Source: Rhodanobacter ginsengisoli (lineage in GTDB: Bacteria; Pseudomonadota; Gammaproteobacteria; Xanthomonadales; Rhodanobacteraceae). Taken from it: a stretch of 64,000 nt of DNA. Shown one piece after another: positions 1-9,203 of this stretch; the first letter of the stretch is position 1; each line of letters begins with the position of its first letter. The stretch covers positions 682,001 to 746,000 of the forward strand of contig NZ_JBHSNF010000001.1 in the NCBI RefSeq assembly GCF_042657065.1, in the 5' to 3' direction. The notes under the pieces are model-generated. The model made no database searches. It saw only the letters and a program-made list of their open reading frames with translations, and was not told where the DNA came from. The translations under genes and the position numbers were made by a program.

Positions 1-408
1 GCGCGCTGTTGCCAGCCACTGCCGGGCGATCCGGTGCGCGGTTTCATCACCAAGGGTCGCGGCGTGTCGGTGCATCGGGCCGATTGCGGCAGCCTGGCGC
101 GGCTGGCGCGGCGCGATCCGGACCGGGTGATCGACGTGAGCTGGGGCAGTGCCGCCAGCCAGGCCTACGAGGTCGACATCGAGCTGCGCGGCTACGATCG
201 CAAGGAATTGCAGAAGGACGTCACCGGCGTGATCAGCAATGCCGGTGCCCACATCATCGCCTCGTCCAGTCGCCTGTTCGCGCAGACCGGCGAAGTGGAG
301 ATGCGCTTCACCCTGCGCGTGCGCGACTTCGAGCAGTTGTCGACCCTGCTCGGCAAGCTGCTGGCGCTGCCGAATGTCGTGGATGTGCGGCGGGTCGGCG
401 TCGGCTGA
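1..408 (+). CDS. relA: RelA (p)ppGpp synthetase, C-terminal fragment (5' end outside window)
   Basis: Only the last 135 codons are present; the frame is open from base 1. The fragment starts ARCCQPLPGDPVRGFI and continues with GRGVSVHRADC, the RelA-type zinc-finger/RIS region. An ACT domain follows over roughly the last 80 residues, ending NVVDVRRVGVG. RelA makes the alarmone (p)ppGpp on stalled ribosomes, and this C-terminal part senses the ribosome and uncharged tRNA. The catalytic domain is outside the window. RelA is preferred over SpoT because of the CCQP, GFITKGRG and VHRADC wording; SpoT proteins usually diverge there. Confidence 0.93.
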   Translation, partial: ARCCQPLPGDPVRGFITKGRGVSVHRADCGSLARLARRDPDRVIDVSWGSAASQAYEVDIELRGYDRKELQKDVTGVISNAGAHIIASSSRLFAQTGEVEMRFTLRVRDFEQLSTLLGKLLALPNVVDVRRVGVG

Positions 409-495
409 ATGCCCCTGCAATGCCGGAGCATCGGCGGCATGGCGGTGCGCGGCCCGATGTTAAGCTTGCCCGGCAAGCCTTGACAGCCATGGATC

Positions 496-2196
496 ATGAG
501 CGGACGCCGAGACCCGTACAACGCAAGCCCCCATCTTCGCACCGAGCCCACCCTGGGTGAGCTCGATCGCCCGGACGCGCCGCGCGTGCCTGCGGGCGAT
601 GGCTTGCCCCAGGTCACGGTCGAGCCGCGCCGCTCGCGCAGCACCCGGGCGGCGTCGCAGGCGCGCCGCAAACGACGCCGATGGCTGCTGCCGTTTCTGC
701 TGCTGCTGGCGATGGTGCTGGTCGGCGCGCTCTGGCTCAACCAGAGCCGCCTGCGCGGCCTGCTGCCACGCACCGATCTCAACAACGTGCTGACCCAGGC
801 GCAACAGGCATTGCAGGCCGGCCATCTGGACGGCCAGGACGGCACCAGCGCACGTGAGCTGTTCCAGAAAGCGGTGGCATTGGAGCCGGACAACGACCTC
901 GCTCGCGCCGGCCTGCGTCAGGTAGGCCAGGCAGAATTGGTACAGGCCGACCAGGCGCTGCAAGCCGGTCAGCTGACCCAGGCCGCGCAGGAGGCCGCGG
1001 TCGCGCGCGAATTGCTTGGCGGCGGCCGCGACGTCGACCGGCTCGACAGCCTGATCAGCCATGCACACGCGACCCAGGTGAAGACGGTGGACCTGGTCGA
1101 TCAGGCACAGCAGGCGTTCGCCGCCGGCAAGCTGGATGGTACCGATGGCGCCGGGGCGCTGTACCTGCGTGTGCTGCACGCGGATCCCGACAATGCGGTG
1201 GCGGCGCACGGGCTCGATCAGGTGGGCTACGCGCTGGCGATGCAGGCGCGCAAGGCACTCGACGCGAAGGATGACGCCACGGCCAGTGCGCGCATCGAGC
1301 AACTGGCCGCGTTGCAGCCGAACAATGGTGCGTTGCCGGCATTGCGTGCGTTGCAGGCGCAGGCGCGCAAGCAGGACAGCAGCGCGCTGGACGCAGCCAT
1401 CAAGCAGGGTCAGGACGCGCTGCGTGCCGGCCGTATCGCGGGCGCCGGCGACGACACCGCGCTGGCCCATTTCAAGGCGGCGCTGGCACTCGACCCGGAC
1501 AATGCACAGGCCCGGGCCGGGTTGGGCCGGGTCGCGCAGGCGTTGACCGTGCAGGCGAACGCGGCGATCGACGGCGGCGACGCGATGCAGGCCGCCAGAC
1601 TGCTCGACCAGGCGACCGAGCTGGCACCGAAATCGGCGGATCTCGCGGCGGCGCGGGCGCGCCTGGACAACATGAGCGCGCACTCGACGGCGACCGCGAC
1701 GACCGGGCAGGAGCGTGCACCGGCAGCGCCGCTGGCGGCAGCCGTGCTGTCGCCGCAGCAGAGCGCAGCGGTGGCCCAGCTGGTGCAGCGCGCCCAGGTG
1801 GCCGCCAGTCACGGCAACATCATGACTCCGCCCGGTGACAGCGCCTATGACCTGTATCGCAGCGCGCTGGCGATCGACGGCAACAGTGCGGTGGCGCTGC
1901 GCGGATTGCAGGCCTTGCCCGGCCAGGTCGAGCAGCAGTTCAACCAGTCGCTGGCGGCGGGCAGGCTGGCCCAGGCCGGCGACATGCTGGCCGACCTGGG
2001 CGAACTTTCGCCGGGCGACGCCGCGCAGGCTGCACTCAGCGATCGACTGGCCACTGCCTGGCTGGATCAGGCCGAGCAACAGCTGGCCAGCGGCGATCGC
2101 ATCGGTGCCGGCCAGTCGCTGGATCATGCGCGCAAGCTGGCGCCGAATCATCCGCGCGTGCTCGATCTGACCGCCCGACTGCAGGGTGGCCGGTGA
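496..2196 (+). CDS. membrane-anchored tandem TPR-like repeat protein
   Basis: The 566-residue protein has a basic, proline-rich cytoplasmic N-terminus (1-60), one membrane helix at about 63-82 (WLLPFLLLLAMVLVGALW), and a long alanine/glutamine-rich helical remainder. That remainder holds four copies of a module of about 100 residues, beginning near residues 98, 200, 301 and 429. Each carries a pattern like AQQAxxAGxLDG, then ALxxDPDNAxAxxGL. An Ala/Thr-rich linker of about 26 residues precedes the fourth copy. DPDNA followed by a helix is typical of TPR units, so a protein-binding role in the periplasm is likely. No enzymatic motif is seen. The stop lies 7 bp before the next gene, so the two are probably co-transcribed. 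Function unknown. Confidence 0.85.
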   Translation: MSGRRDPYNASPHLRTEPTLGELDRPDAPRVPAGDGLPQVTVEPRRSRSTRAASQARRKRRRWLLPFLLLLAMVLVGALWLNQSRLRGLLPRTDLNNVLTQAQQALQAGHLDGQDGTSARELFQKAVALEPDNDLARAGLRQVGQAELVQADQALQAGQLTQAAQEAAVARELLGGGRDVDRLDSLISHAHATQVKTVDLVDQAQQAFAAGKLDGTDGAGALYLRVLHADPDNAVAAHGLDQVGYALAMQARKALDAKDDATASARIEQLAALQPNNGALPALRALQAQARKQDSSALDAAIKQGQDALRAGRIAGAGDDTALAHFKAALALDPDNAQARAGLGRVAQALTVQANAAIDGGDAMQAARLLDQATELAPKSADLAAARARLDNMSAHSTATATTGQERAPAAPLAAAVLSPQQSAAVAQLVQRAQVAASHGNIMTPPGDSAYDLYRSALAIDGNSAVALRGLQALPGQVEQQFNQSLAAGRLAQAGDMLADLGELSPGDAAQAALSDRLATAWLDQAEQQLASGDRIGAGQSLDHARKLAPNHPRVLDLTARLQGGR

Positions 2197-2203
2197 GCGC
2201 CGC

Positions 2204-3043
2204 ATGACGGTACTGGTATTCGGCGGCAGCAGCCAGATCGGTCATTTCCTGTTGCCCCGACTGCTGGCCAGCGGCGAACCGATCCTGGCGCTGAGCCGGC
2301 AGCCACGACCGCCGCAGTCCGGCGTGCAGTGGTTGCAGGGGGCGCTGCCCGATGCCGTGCCGGCGCTGCCGGCGTTGTCGGCGATCATCAGTTTCGGCCC
2401 ATTGCAGGCGCTGGCCGGCTGGCTGGCGCAGGCGCGCTTGAGCGACGCGCCGCGGGTGATCGCCACCAGTTCGATGAGCGCGGAGACCAAACGCGATTCG
2501 GCGGTGCCGGCGGAACGCGAGATCTCCCGTCAGCTGCGCGATGGCGAGATCGCGCTGGCCGCGGCCTGCGCCCGCCACGGTTGTGCCTGGACCGTGCTGC
2601 GACCGACCCTGGTCTACGGTGCCGGGCTCGACCGCAGCCTGACCCCGATCGCGCGCCGGGCGATGCGCCTGCGGCTGTTCCCGTTGCCGTCCGGCCAGGG
2701 CCTGCGCCAGCCGGTGCATGCCGACGATATCGCGCAGGCGGTGCTGGCGGCGCTCGACTGCCCGGCGGCGAGCGGGCAGATTCTTCCGATCGGCGGCGGC
2801 GAGCGACTGCCCAGCGGACAGATGTTTGCGCGGGTGCGCCGCAGCCTGCCGCGCGCCACCGTACCGCTGCCGTTGCCGGCGTGGCTGCTGCGCATGGGAC
2901 GGCAACTGCTGCCGCCGTTGCGTGGCCCGCTGAGCCGCCTGGACAGCGATCTGGTGGCGGACAACGGTGAACTGCACCGATTGCTCGGTGTCCATCCGAG
3001 ACCGTTCCAGCCCGAGTCGTCGATGTGGATCCCGCCGCGCTGA
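2204..3043 (+). CDS. NAD(P)-dependent epimerase/dehydratase-like protein (extended SDR)
   Basis: The 279-residue Rossmann-fold protein begins MTVLVFGGSSQIGHFLLPRL, a dinucleotide-binding loop (GGSSQIG). RPTLVYG, as found in sugar-nucleotide epimerases and atypical SDRs, appears around residue 140. The usual YxxxK catalytic pair is not obvious, so it may bind nucleotide without epimerase activity. The ATG at 2204 is chosen because GGTGAG lies just upstream, overlapping the previous stop; a GTG at 2186 would overlap the upstream gene. It is likely translationally coupled to the TPR protein. The substrate cannot be told from sequence. Confidence 0.85.
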   Translation: MTVLVFGGSSQIGHFLLPRLLASGEPILALSRQPRPPQSGVQWLQGALPDAVPALPALSAIISFGPLQALAGWLAQARLSDAPRVIATSSMSAETKRDSAVPAEREISRQLRDGEIALAAACARHGCAWTVLRPTLVYGAGLDRSLTPIARRAMRLRLFPLPSGQGLRQPVHADDIAQAVLAALDCPAASGQILPIGGGERLPSGQMFARVRRSLPRATVPLPLPAWLLRMGRQLLPPLRGPLSRLDSDLVADNGELHRLLGVHPRPFQPESSMWIPPR

Positions 3044-3157
3044 CGCACACTTTCCGCATTGCCCGCGTTTTGCCCGCAAATCGGCCGCTGCGTTCATATG
3101 CGCGCCGGTATGCAGGCCCTATGATCGAACCCTCCTGATTGCCGGATTCCCCCCACG

Positions 3158-5509
3158 TTGGCTTTTCTGACCCGCACTCGTTCGTTCGCACGCCGCAGCT
3201 GGCCATGGCTGCGCATCCCGTTCTGGATCGGCATGGGCCTGCTGTTCGGCTTCGTGCTGCCTTACACACTGGTGTTGAACAAGCGCGTGCAGGATCGCTT
3301 CAGCGACCTGGTATTCGCGGTGCCCACGCGAGTCTACGCACGGCCACTGCCGCTGGCTGCCGGGGTGCCGATGACACCGGCGGCGCTGGAGCTCGAGCTC
3401 ACCTTCGCCGGCTACAGCCACGACGGACACGGCGAGGTGGCCGGCAGCTGGGTGAAGCATGGCGTGCACTACACGATTTCCTCGCGCGGCTACGCCGGGC
3501 CCGACGGTGGCGAACTGCCCAAGCGCATCCAGGTGACGCTCGGCAGGGGCATCGTGCAGTCGGTTGAGGATGCGCGCAGCGGCAAGCCGATCGCCCTGGC
3601 GCATCTGGATCCGGCGCGCATCGCCACCCTCTACGGCGCCACCCAGGAAGAGCGCCGCTTCGTTCGTCTGGCCGACGTGCCGCCTTTGCTGATCAATGGC
3701 CTGCAGGCAGTCGAGGACCGCAATTTCAAGCATCACATCGGCATCGACTTCGGTGCGATCGCGCGCGCCGCGTTCGCCAACCTGCGAGCCGGGCATACCG
3801 TGCAGGGTGGCTCGACGCTGACCCAGCAGCTGGTGCGCAACCTGTTCCTCAGTCGCGACCAGAACTTCACGCGCAAGATCAACGAGGCGTTGATGTCGCT
3901 GCTGCTGGAGGCGCACTACAGCAAGGGGCGGATCCTCGAGGCCTACGTCAACGACGTGTTCCTCGGTCAGCAGGGTGGCCAGGCGGTGCACGGTTTCGCC
4001 GCTGCGTCGGAGTTCTACTTCGGCCGCCGCCTGCAGGACCTGCGCCCGCAGGAGATCGCGCTGCTGGTCGGCATGGTCAAGGGGCCGAGCTACTACGATC
4101 CGCGCCGTTCGCCGAAACGTGCGCTGGTCCGCCGCAACCTGGTGTTGCAGGAGTTCGCCGACACGGGCCTGCTGAGCGCCGCGCAGCTCAATGCCGCCCA
4201 GGCCGCCTCGCTGGATGTCGTCAGCAATGGCCAGTTGCCACACAACCGCTTCCCCGCGTTCATGGATCTGGTGCGCAAGCAGATCACCGCCGACTTCGAC
4301 GAGAAGGCCCTGCGCGAGGGCAACCTGTCGATCTTCACCACGCTCGATCCGGCGGCCCAGCTGTACACCGAGCAGGCGATCACCAGCACGCTGAAAAGCC
4401 TGGGCAAGCGCGGCAACGGCGTGCAGGCGGCGGCGGTGGTGACCAACGCGCACAGTGGCAGCGTGCTGGCCGTGGTCGGCAGCAGCACGCCGGGTGATCC
4501 GGGCTTCAATCGCGCACTCGACGCGCGCCGGTCGATCGGTTCGACGATCAAGCCGTTCGTCTACCTGGTGGCGCTGACCCAGCCCGAGCGCTGGAACCTG
4601 GCCACTCTGCTCGATGACGGCCCGGTCAGCATGCGCCAGCCCGACGGCAGCACCTGGACACCGCAGAACGACGACCACCGCAGCCACGACCCGCTGACGA
4701 TGGTCGATGCGCTGGCGCATTCGTGGAACCTGGCGACGATTCATCTGGGCATGGCAGTAGGCCTGCCGCGGATCGTCTCGTTCCTCGAATCGTTCGGCCT
4801 CACCGACGTCAACCCCAGCCCTTCGCTGCTGATCGGTGCGATCGACCTGGCTCCGCTGCAGGTGACCCAGCTGTATCAGTACCTGGCCGCCGACGGACAC
4901 GCGCTGCCGCTGGTGGCGGTGCGTGGCGTACTCGACGGCAATGGCCGCACGATCAAGCGCTATCAGGTGCAGGGCGGCAACGGCGAATACCAGGAGGCGG
5001 TGCGGCTGACCACCTGGGCGATGCAGCAGGTGGCGGAATACGGCACCGCCAGCGCCATCGGCAATTCCGGCCTGGCCTGGTTGCATGCCGCCGGCAAGAC
5101 CGGCACCAGCAACGACATGCGCGACAGCTGGTTCGCCGGGTTCACCGGCGAACACCTGGCGGTGTTCTGGCTGGGCCGCGACGACAACAAGCCGACCACC
5201 CTGTTCGGTGCCAGCGGCGGCCTGCGCGCCTGGCGCGACCTGTTCTCCAAGCTGCCCACCCGACCGCTGTCGGCGGCGCCCGGCGCCGGTCTGGAAATGG
5301 CCTGGGTCAACCCGGCCGACGGCAAGCGCACCGAGTCGCAATGCCAGGGGGCGCAGCAGGTGCCGGTGGTTGCCGGCAGCCTGCCTGCCGATACCGAAGG
5401 CTGTTTCTGGCAGGGCGTGCAAAGCCTGTTCGGCGGCGGTGACCATCCGCCGCCGAATGGCGGCACGCCCCCTCCCGCGCAACCTTCCGGCACCCCGACC
5501 AGGAATTGA
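3158..5509 (+). CDS. mrcB: penicillin-binding protein 1B (bifunctional glycosyltransferase/transpeptidase)
   Basis: A class A PBP of 783 residues that polymerises lipid II and cross-links peptidoglycan in the periplasm. One membrane helix (about 15-40) is followed by a UB2H-like region, then the GT51 domain with EDRNFKHHIGID (catalytic Glu near 186) and GGSTLTQQLVRNLFL. The transpeptidase domain has STIK (Ser about 462), SWN (about 522) and KTGT (about 647). The C-terminus is proline-rich. The start is a TTG: the frame upstream is closed by a stop at 3122, with no ATG or GTG between. Spacing suggests co-transcription with the lipoprotein gene 2 bp downstream. UB2H normally binds the activator LpoB. 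Confidence 0.96.
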   Translation: MAFLTRTRSFARRSWPWLRIPFWIGMGLLFGFVLPYTLVLNKRVQDRFSDLVFAVPTRVYARPLPLAAGVPMTPAALELELTFAGYSHDGHGEVAGSWVKHGVHYTISSRGYAGPDGGELPKRIQVTLGRGIVQSVEDARSGKPIALAHLDPARIATLYGATQEERRFVRLADVPPLLINGLQAVEDRNFKHHIGIDFGAIARAAFANLRAGHTVQGGSTLTQQLVRNLFLSRDQNFTRKINEALMSLLLEAHYSKGRILEAYVNDVFLGQQGGQAVHGFAAASEFYFGRRLQDLRPQEIALLVGMVKGPSYYDPRRSPKRALVRRNLVLQEFADTGLLSAAQLNAAQAASLDVVSNGQLPHNRFPAFMDLVRKQITADFDEKALREGNLSIFTTLDPAAQLYTEQAITSTLKSLGKRGNGVQAAAVVTNAHSGSVLAVVGSSTPGDPGFNRALDARRSIGSTIKPFVYLVALTQPERWNLATLLDDGPVSMRQPDGSTWTPQNDDHRSHDPLTMVDALAHSWNLATIHLGMAVGLPRIVSFLESFGLTDVNPSPSLLIGAIDLAPLQVTQLYQYLAADGHALPLVAVRGVLDGNGRTIKRYQVQGGNGEYQEAVRLTTWAMQQVAEYGTASAIGNSGLAWLHAAGKTGTSNDMRDSWFAGFTGEHLAVFWLGRDDNKPTTLFGASGGLRAWRDLFSKLPTRPLSAAPGAGLEMAWVNPADGKRTESQCQGAQQVPVVAGSLPADTEGCFWQGVQSLFGGGDHPPPNGGTPPPAQPSGTPTRN

Positions 5510-5511
5510 TC

Positions 5512-6045
5512 ATGCCGCTCCCGTTCAAGCGTCTTCGCCTGTTGTCCGTGCCGCTGCTCGCCATGCTGGCCGCCGGCTGCAGCCTGTTTGCCTCCAAGCC
5601 TCCGGCGGCCCGACCGCCGGCGACGCCGAGCCACGATCTGGTGGCCTCCATCCGTGCGGCAGGCGAGCACGAAACCTCGATCATCAGCGTCAACCCGCTG
5701 CGCGATCCGGCGGTCACCGCGCTGCAGGATGCCGCCCAACACGACGAACAGACGGGCAGGTTTGCCGACGCCGCGGGCAAGCTCGATCAGGCGATCAAGC
5801 TCAATCCGGACGCACCCGACCTGTTGCAGGAGCGCGCCGAGGCGGCGATCGGCATGCGGGATTTCGCTCGCGCCGAGCAGCTGGCGCGGCAGTCGTGGTC
5901 GCTGGGCCCGAAACTGGGCCCGCTGTGTGCGCGCAACTGGCAGACCATCGTGGAGACACGTCTGCAGGCCGGTGATCGTTTCGGTGCAGCTACGGCGCGC
6001 AAGGATGTGCAGGCATGCCACAAGGCCGGCGTTCCGCGCTATTGA
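5512..6045 (+). CDS. TPR-containing lipoprotein
   Basis: A 177-residue protein with a signal peptide ending in a clear lipobox, LAAGC (Cys at about residue 22), so it should be lipidated and kept in an envelope membrane. The rest has a TPR-like helical pair (DEQTGRFADAAGKLDQAIKL and the following helix). It begins 2 bp after the PBP1B stop with AGGAA upstream of the ATG. The position suggests a PBP1B accessory protein, in the way LpoB/CpoB partner PBP1B in enterics; that is inference from context. The stop codon is 1 bp from the stop of the convergent DUF4166 gene. Confidence 0.87.
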   Translation: MPLPFKRLRLLSVPLLAMLAAGCSLFASKPPAARPPATPSHDLVASIRAAGEHETSIISVNPLRDPAVTALQDAAQHDEQTGRFADAAGKLDQAIKLNPDAPDLLQERAEAAIGMRDFARAEQLARQSWSLGPKLGPLCARNWQTIVETRLQAGDRFGAATARKDVQACHKAGVPRY

Positions 6046-6046
6046 G

Positions 6047-6625
6047 TCAATCGGTCACGGCGAGGAGAAGTCCGCCGTAGCGCAGTACCTCGCCGAGCAG
6101 GGGCAAGGCGAAACTGACGCTGAAGCGGTAGTGGCCGCCTTCCACGCGCTTGAACGCCTCGCTGCGTGGCAACAGCCAGCGAGGCAGGCGCCAGCGACCG
6201 CGTTGCGCGCCGATGCAGCGCCAGTACCAGCCGCCGTCAACGACATCGACCTGCAGCCGCAATGCGATCGCGGCCGTCTGCTCGATCCAGCAACCGTCGG
6301 GCCAGTGGCCGAGCGGAAGAAAGGTCGACGGAAAGCGTTGTCCCTGATCGAAGCGCCGATCCCAGTGCAGCAGTCCGTCGTGATGACTGATGGTCACCTC
6401 GAGCTGGTGGGTTCCCGCCTCCGGGGGAATGCCGAGCCGGCGCGCAATCCGGCGGCCCGTCGCGCCCGCCAGGCCGCGCCCGAACGAAACCTCGACGGGG
6501 CCGCGCAGCCGTCCGCCGTGGCGATGCAATGACTGCAGCAGCGGATGCAGCCGGGTGAAGTTCGATCCGAACCACGCGCTTGCGACCGTGTCACCGGTGT
6601 CCGTCGTCACGGCGGGCCGGCGCAA
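6047..6625 (-). CDS. DUF4166 domain protein
   Basis: The 192-residue protein fits the DUF4166 pattern: a basic N-terminal half with FGRGLAG, a central WDRRFDQGQRFPS stretch, and a C-terminal YRFSVSFALPLLGEVLRYGG segment. No signal peptide or membrane helix is visible. The family has no established activity. The start is uncertain: a TTG at 6625 lies right after the MAPEG stop, and a GTG at 6610 is an alternative. It forms a two-gene minus-strand unit with the MAPEG gene. Confidence 0.8.
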   Translation of the reverse strand: MRRPAVTTDTGDTVASAWFGSNFTRLHPLLQSLHRHGGRLRGPVEVSFGRGLAGATGRRIARRLGIPPEAGTHQLEVTISHHDGLLHWDRRFDQGQRFPSTFLPLGHWPDGCWIEQTAAIALRLQVDVVDGGWYWRCIGAQRGRWRLPRWLLPRSEAFKRVEGGHYRFSVSFALPLLGEVLRYGGLLLAVTD

Positions 6626-6626
6626 G

Positions 6627-7016
6627 TCAGAACAACGCCGCCAGCACCATCACGATGCCGACGATACTGACCGTCCAGATCAGCGTGCGCAGGTAGGGAA
6701 TGCCGGCGGCGTATACCGGCACGTAGGCCACGCGCGCCCAGAAGTAGAGTTGCGCGCCGAGCACGATCATGCCGTTGTGGCGCTGCAGGGCGAACGCGAG
6801 CAGCACGGCCGCCGCAAACAGCGGGAAGGTTTCCAGGAAGTTGCCGCGGGCACGATCCAGACGCCCGACGACGCCGGTCAGCAGCCTGGCATCGCCGTCG
6901 CGCGCGCTGGTCGCCCAGCCCAGTCCGCGCTGCACCGTCGAACCGGTGGCGGCAATCACGATCTGCAGCAGTCCCAGCGCGACACTCGCCGTCAGCAGGC
7001 ACAATTCGGTCGTCAT
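6627..7016 (-). CDS. MAPEG family integral membrane protein
   Basis: 129 residues with about four membrane helices. GNFLETFPLFAAAVLLA and LGAQLYFWARVAYVPVYAAG are hallmarks of the MAPEG family (membrane-associated proteins in eicosanoid and glutathione metabolism), here the bacterial YecN-like branch. Family members often conjugate or isomerise hydrophobic substrates with glutathione, but bacterial substrates are mostly unknown. It is divergent from the helicase gene at 7131, with a 114-bp gap between the starts. Confidence 0.9.
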   Translation of the reverse strand: MTTELCLLTASVALGLLQIVIAATGSTVQRGLGWATSARDGDARLLTGVVGRLDRARGNFLETFPLFAAAVLLAFALQRHNGMIVLGAQLYFWARVAYVPVYAAGIPYLRTLIWTVSIVGIVMVLAALF

Positions 7017-7130
7017 GATGCGTTTCCCCTGTTGAGTTGTGCGGCCATGGTGAATCAATCCGCCGGCCCCTGCCAGCTGCCGTGGCTGCCACGGGTATGC
7101 CGCTTGCCGGTGCTGGGCGATACTGCGTCG

Positions 7131-9089
7131 ATGATGGATCTCGATACCAACGACGGCGATGACGTCGAAGCCCTGCTCGGCGCCGAAGGCCCGTTCGCCC
7201 GCGAACTGCCGAACTTCGCCCCGCGCGAGGCGCAGCAGACGATGGCGCGGGCGGTGCAGCAGGCGATTGCCGCACGCGACACGCTGATCGCCGAGGCCGG
7301 CACCGGTACCGGCAAGACCTATGCCTATCTGGTGCCGGCGCTGCTGTCGGGCGAGCGGGTGATCATCTCCACCGGCACCAAGGCGCTGCAGGATCAGTTG
7401 TATTTCCGCGATCTGCCGAAGGTGCGTTCGGTGCTGGGCGCCCGCCTGAAGACTGCCTTGCTGAAGGGGCGCGCGAACTATCTGTGCCTGTACCGGCTCG
7501 ACCAGACCGTGCGCGAGGGTGCCACTTTCGAGCGAGCGCAGGCGGCGCAGCTGGCGACGATCCGCGCGTGGTCCGCGCGCACCCGTCGCGGCGACCGGAT
7601 GGAGCTGGCCGAGGTGCCGGAGGAATCGCCGCTGTGGCCACGGGTCACCTCGACGCCGGAAAACTGCCTGGGCGTGGAGTGCCCGTTCTTCGACGACTGC
7701 CACGTGGTGAAGGCCCGCCGCGAGGCCCTGGAGGCGGACGTGGTGGTGGTCAACCATCACCTGCTGTTCGCCGACCTGGCGCTGAAACAGGAAGGCTTCG
7801 GCGAGATCCTGCCCGGCGCGGCGGCTTTCATCCTCGACGAGGCACACCAGATTCCCGAACTGGCCGGACAGTTCTTCTCGCAGAGCATCAGCGCGCGCCA
7901 GCTGACCGAGCTGGCGCAGGATGCGCTGGCCGAATGCGGCGGCGTCACCGGTGCGATCGGGTTGCTGCTGGAGCCGGTGGAGGCGTTGCAGGATGCGGCG
8001 CGACGCCTGCGCCTGGCGATGGATCCGTTGCCGCAGCGCGGCGCGTTCCAGCAACTGGAGGACCGCGCCGGCGTGCCCGGGGCGCTGCACGACCTGCGCG
8101 AACTGCTGGCCACGCTGACCGAACTGCTCGCCTCGCAGGCGGAACGCTCGCGCGGCTTCGCGAACCTGCACGAACGCGCCGTGCTGTTCACCTCGCGGCT
8201 CGACCGCATCGTCGAAGGCCACGGCGATCGCGATGTCCGCTGGTACGAGCAGTACCCGCGCGGCTTCGCGCTGTACGCCACGCCGCTGGACCTGGCCGTG
8301 CCGATGCGCGGCCTGCGCGAGCGCACCCAGGCGGCATGGATCCATACCTCGGCCACGCTGTCGGTCGCCGGCAACTTCGACCACTTCGCCCGCCAGCTCG
8401 GGCTGGACGATCCGCGCACGCTGAGCCTGGACAGCCCGTTCGACTATGCCCGGCAGGCGCTGTGCTACCTGCCGCCCGCGCTGCCCGACCCGAATGCGCG
8501 CGACTACATCGACAAGGTGATCGAGGCGGTGTTGCCGGTGCTGCAGGCATCGAACGGTCGGGCGTTCCTATTGTTCACTTCGCATCGCGCGCTGCGCCGC
8601 GCCGCCGAGCTGCTGCAGGAAAAAGTGCCTTGGCCGCTGTTCGTGCAAGGCACCGCACCGCGGCCGCGACTGCTGGAGGAGTTCCGTGCCAGCGGCCACG
8701 GCGTGCTGCTGGGTGCGGCCAGTTTCTGGGAAGGCGTCGACGTGGTCGGCGAGGCGCTCAGCGTGGTGGTGATCGACAAGCTGCCGTTCGCCGCGCCGGA
8801 CGATCCGGTGCTGATGGCACGGCTGGCGGCGCTGGAGCAGTCCGGCGTCAACCCGTTCATGGGCTGGCAGGTGCCCAGCGCGGTGATCGCGTTGAAGCAG
8901 GGTGCCGGCCGGCTGATCCGCGACGTGCACGATCGCGGCGTGCTGGTGCTGTGCGATCCGCGGCTGACCACGAAGGGTTATGGACGCCTGTTCCTGGCCA
9001 GCCTGCCGCCGATGCCGCGAACGAACGAACTGGCGCAGGTGCAGGCATTCTTCGATGATGTAGCCGTGGACGTGACGGCCGATCGGTAG
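7131..9089 (+). CDS. yoaA: YoaA/DinG-type ATP-dependent DNA helicase (XPD-like, Fe-S)
   Basis: A superfamily 2 5'-3' helicase of 652 residues. Walker A is AGTGTGKT (about 55); the Walker B/DEAH box is LDEAH (about 236). Four cysteines lie between them (YLCLY near 119, then CLGVECPFFDDC near 179-190), spaced as in the iron-sulphur cluster of XPD/DinG. Motif VI-like QGAGRLIRD occurs near the C-terminus. Length favours YoaA (about 636) over DinG (about 716); YoaA works with HolC in replication-damage repair. The ATG at 7131 or the adjacent one at 7134 could initiate. The frame is open further upstream, but nothing there looks conserved. Confidence 0.92.
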   Translation: MMDLDTNDGDDVEALLGAEGPFARELPNFAPREAQQTMARAVQQAIAARDTLIAEAGTGTGKTYAYLVPALLSGERVIISTGTKALQDQLYFRDLPKVRSVLGARLKTALLKGRANYLCLYRLDQTVREGATFERAQAAQLATIRAWSARTRRGDRMELAEVPEESPLWPRVTSTPENCLGVECPFFDDCHVVKARREALEADVVVVNHHLLFADLALKQEGFGEILPGAAAFILDEAHQIPELAGQFFSQSISARQLTELAQDALAECGGVTGAIGLLLEPVEALQDAARRLRLAMDPLPQRGAFQQLEDRAGVPGALHDLRELLATLTELLASQAERSRGFANLHERAVLFTSRLDRIVEGHGDRDVRWYEQYPRGFALYATPLDLAVPMRGLRERTQAAWIHTSATLSVAGNFDHFARQLGLDDPRTLSLDSPFDYARQALCYLPPALPDPNARDYIDKVIEAVLPVLQASNGRAFLLFTSHRALRRAAELLQEKVPWPLFVQGTAPRPRLLEEFRASGHGVLLGAASFWEGVDVVGEALSVVVIDKLPFAAPDDPVLMARLAALEQSGVNPFMGWQVPSAVIALKQGAGRLIRDVHDRGVLVLCDPRLTTKGYGRLFLASLPPMPRTNELAQVQAFFDDVAVDVTADR

Positions 9090-9100
9090 AAGCGCACCCT

Positions 9101-9173
9101 GTGGGAGCGACTTCAGTCGCGAAGACTGTTTCGGTACACACGGCAAAGGCATCGCGGCTGAAGCCGCTCCCGC
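9101..9173. repeat. REP-type inverted repeat pair (REPIN-like), copy 1
   Basis: Arm GTGGGAGCGACTTCAGTCGC at 9101-9120 faces its near-complement at 9152-9173 (core GCGGCTGAAGCCGCTCCCGC). Each arm has its own small palindrome around TTCA/TGAA. It sits between the helicase and VOC genes. The same unit recurs at 40116-40201, so it is a dispersed element of this genome. Confidence 0.85.
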
Positions 9174-9203
9174 AAAGACAGCAGTTTCGACAGGAGGCAG
9201 GTC

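Noticed and set aside
1830..1845. GGTGACAGCGCC as a further LacI operator
   Set aside because: Only a half-site, inside the TPR coding sequence.
460..2205. 581-codon minus-strand ORF antisense to the TPR protein
   Set aside because: Repetitive only because the sense gene is; no start signal or family.
3119..5482. 787-codon minus-strand ORF antisense to PBP1B
   Set aside because: Complement of a clear PBP; composition typical of a shadow frame.
6390..7130. upstream extension of the YoaA/DinG frame
   Set aside because: This part overlaps DUF4166 and MAPEG genes on the other strand and has no helicase homology.
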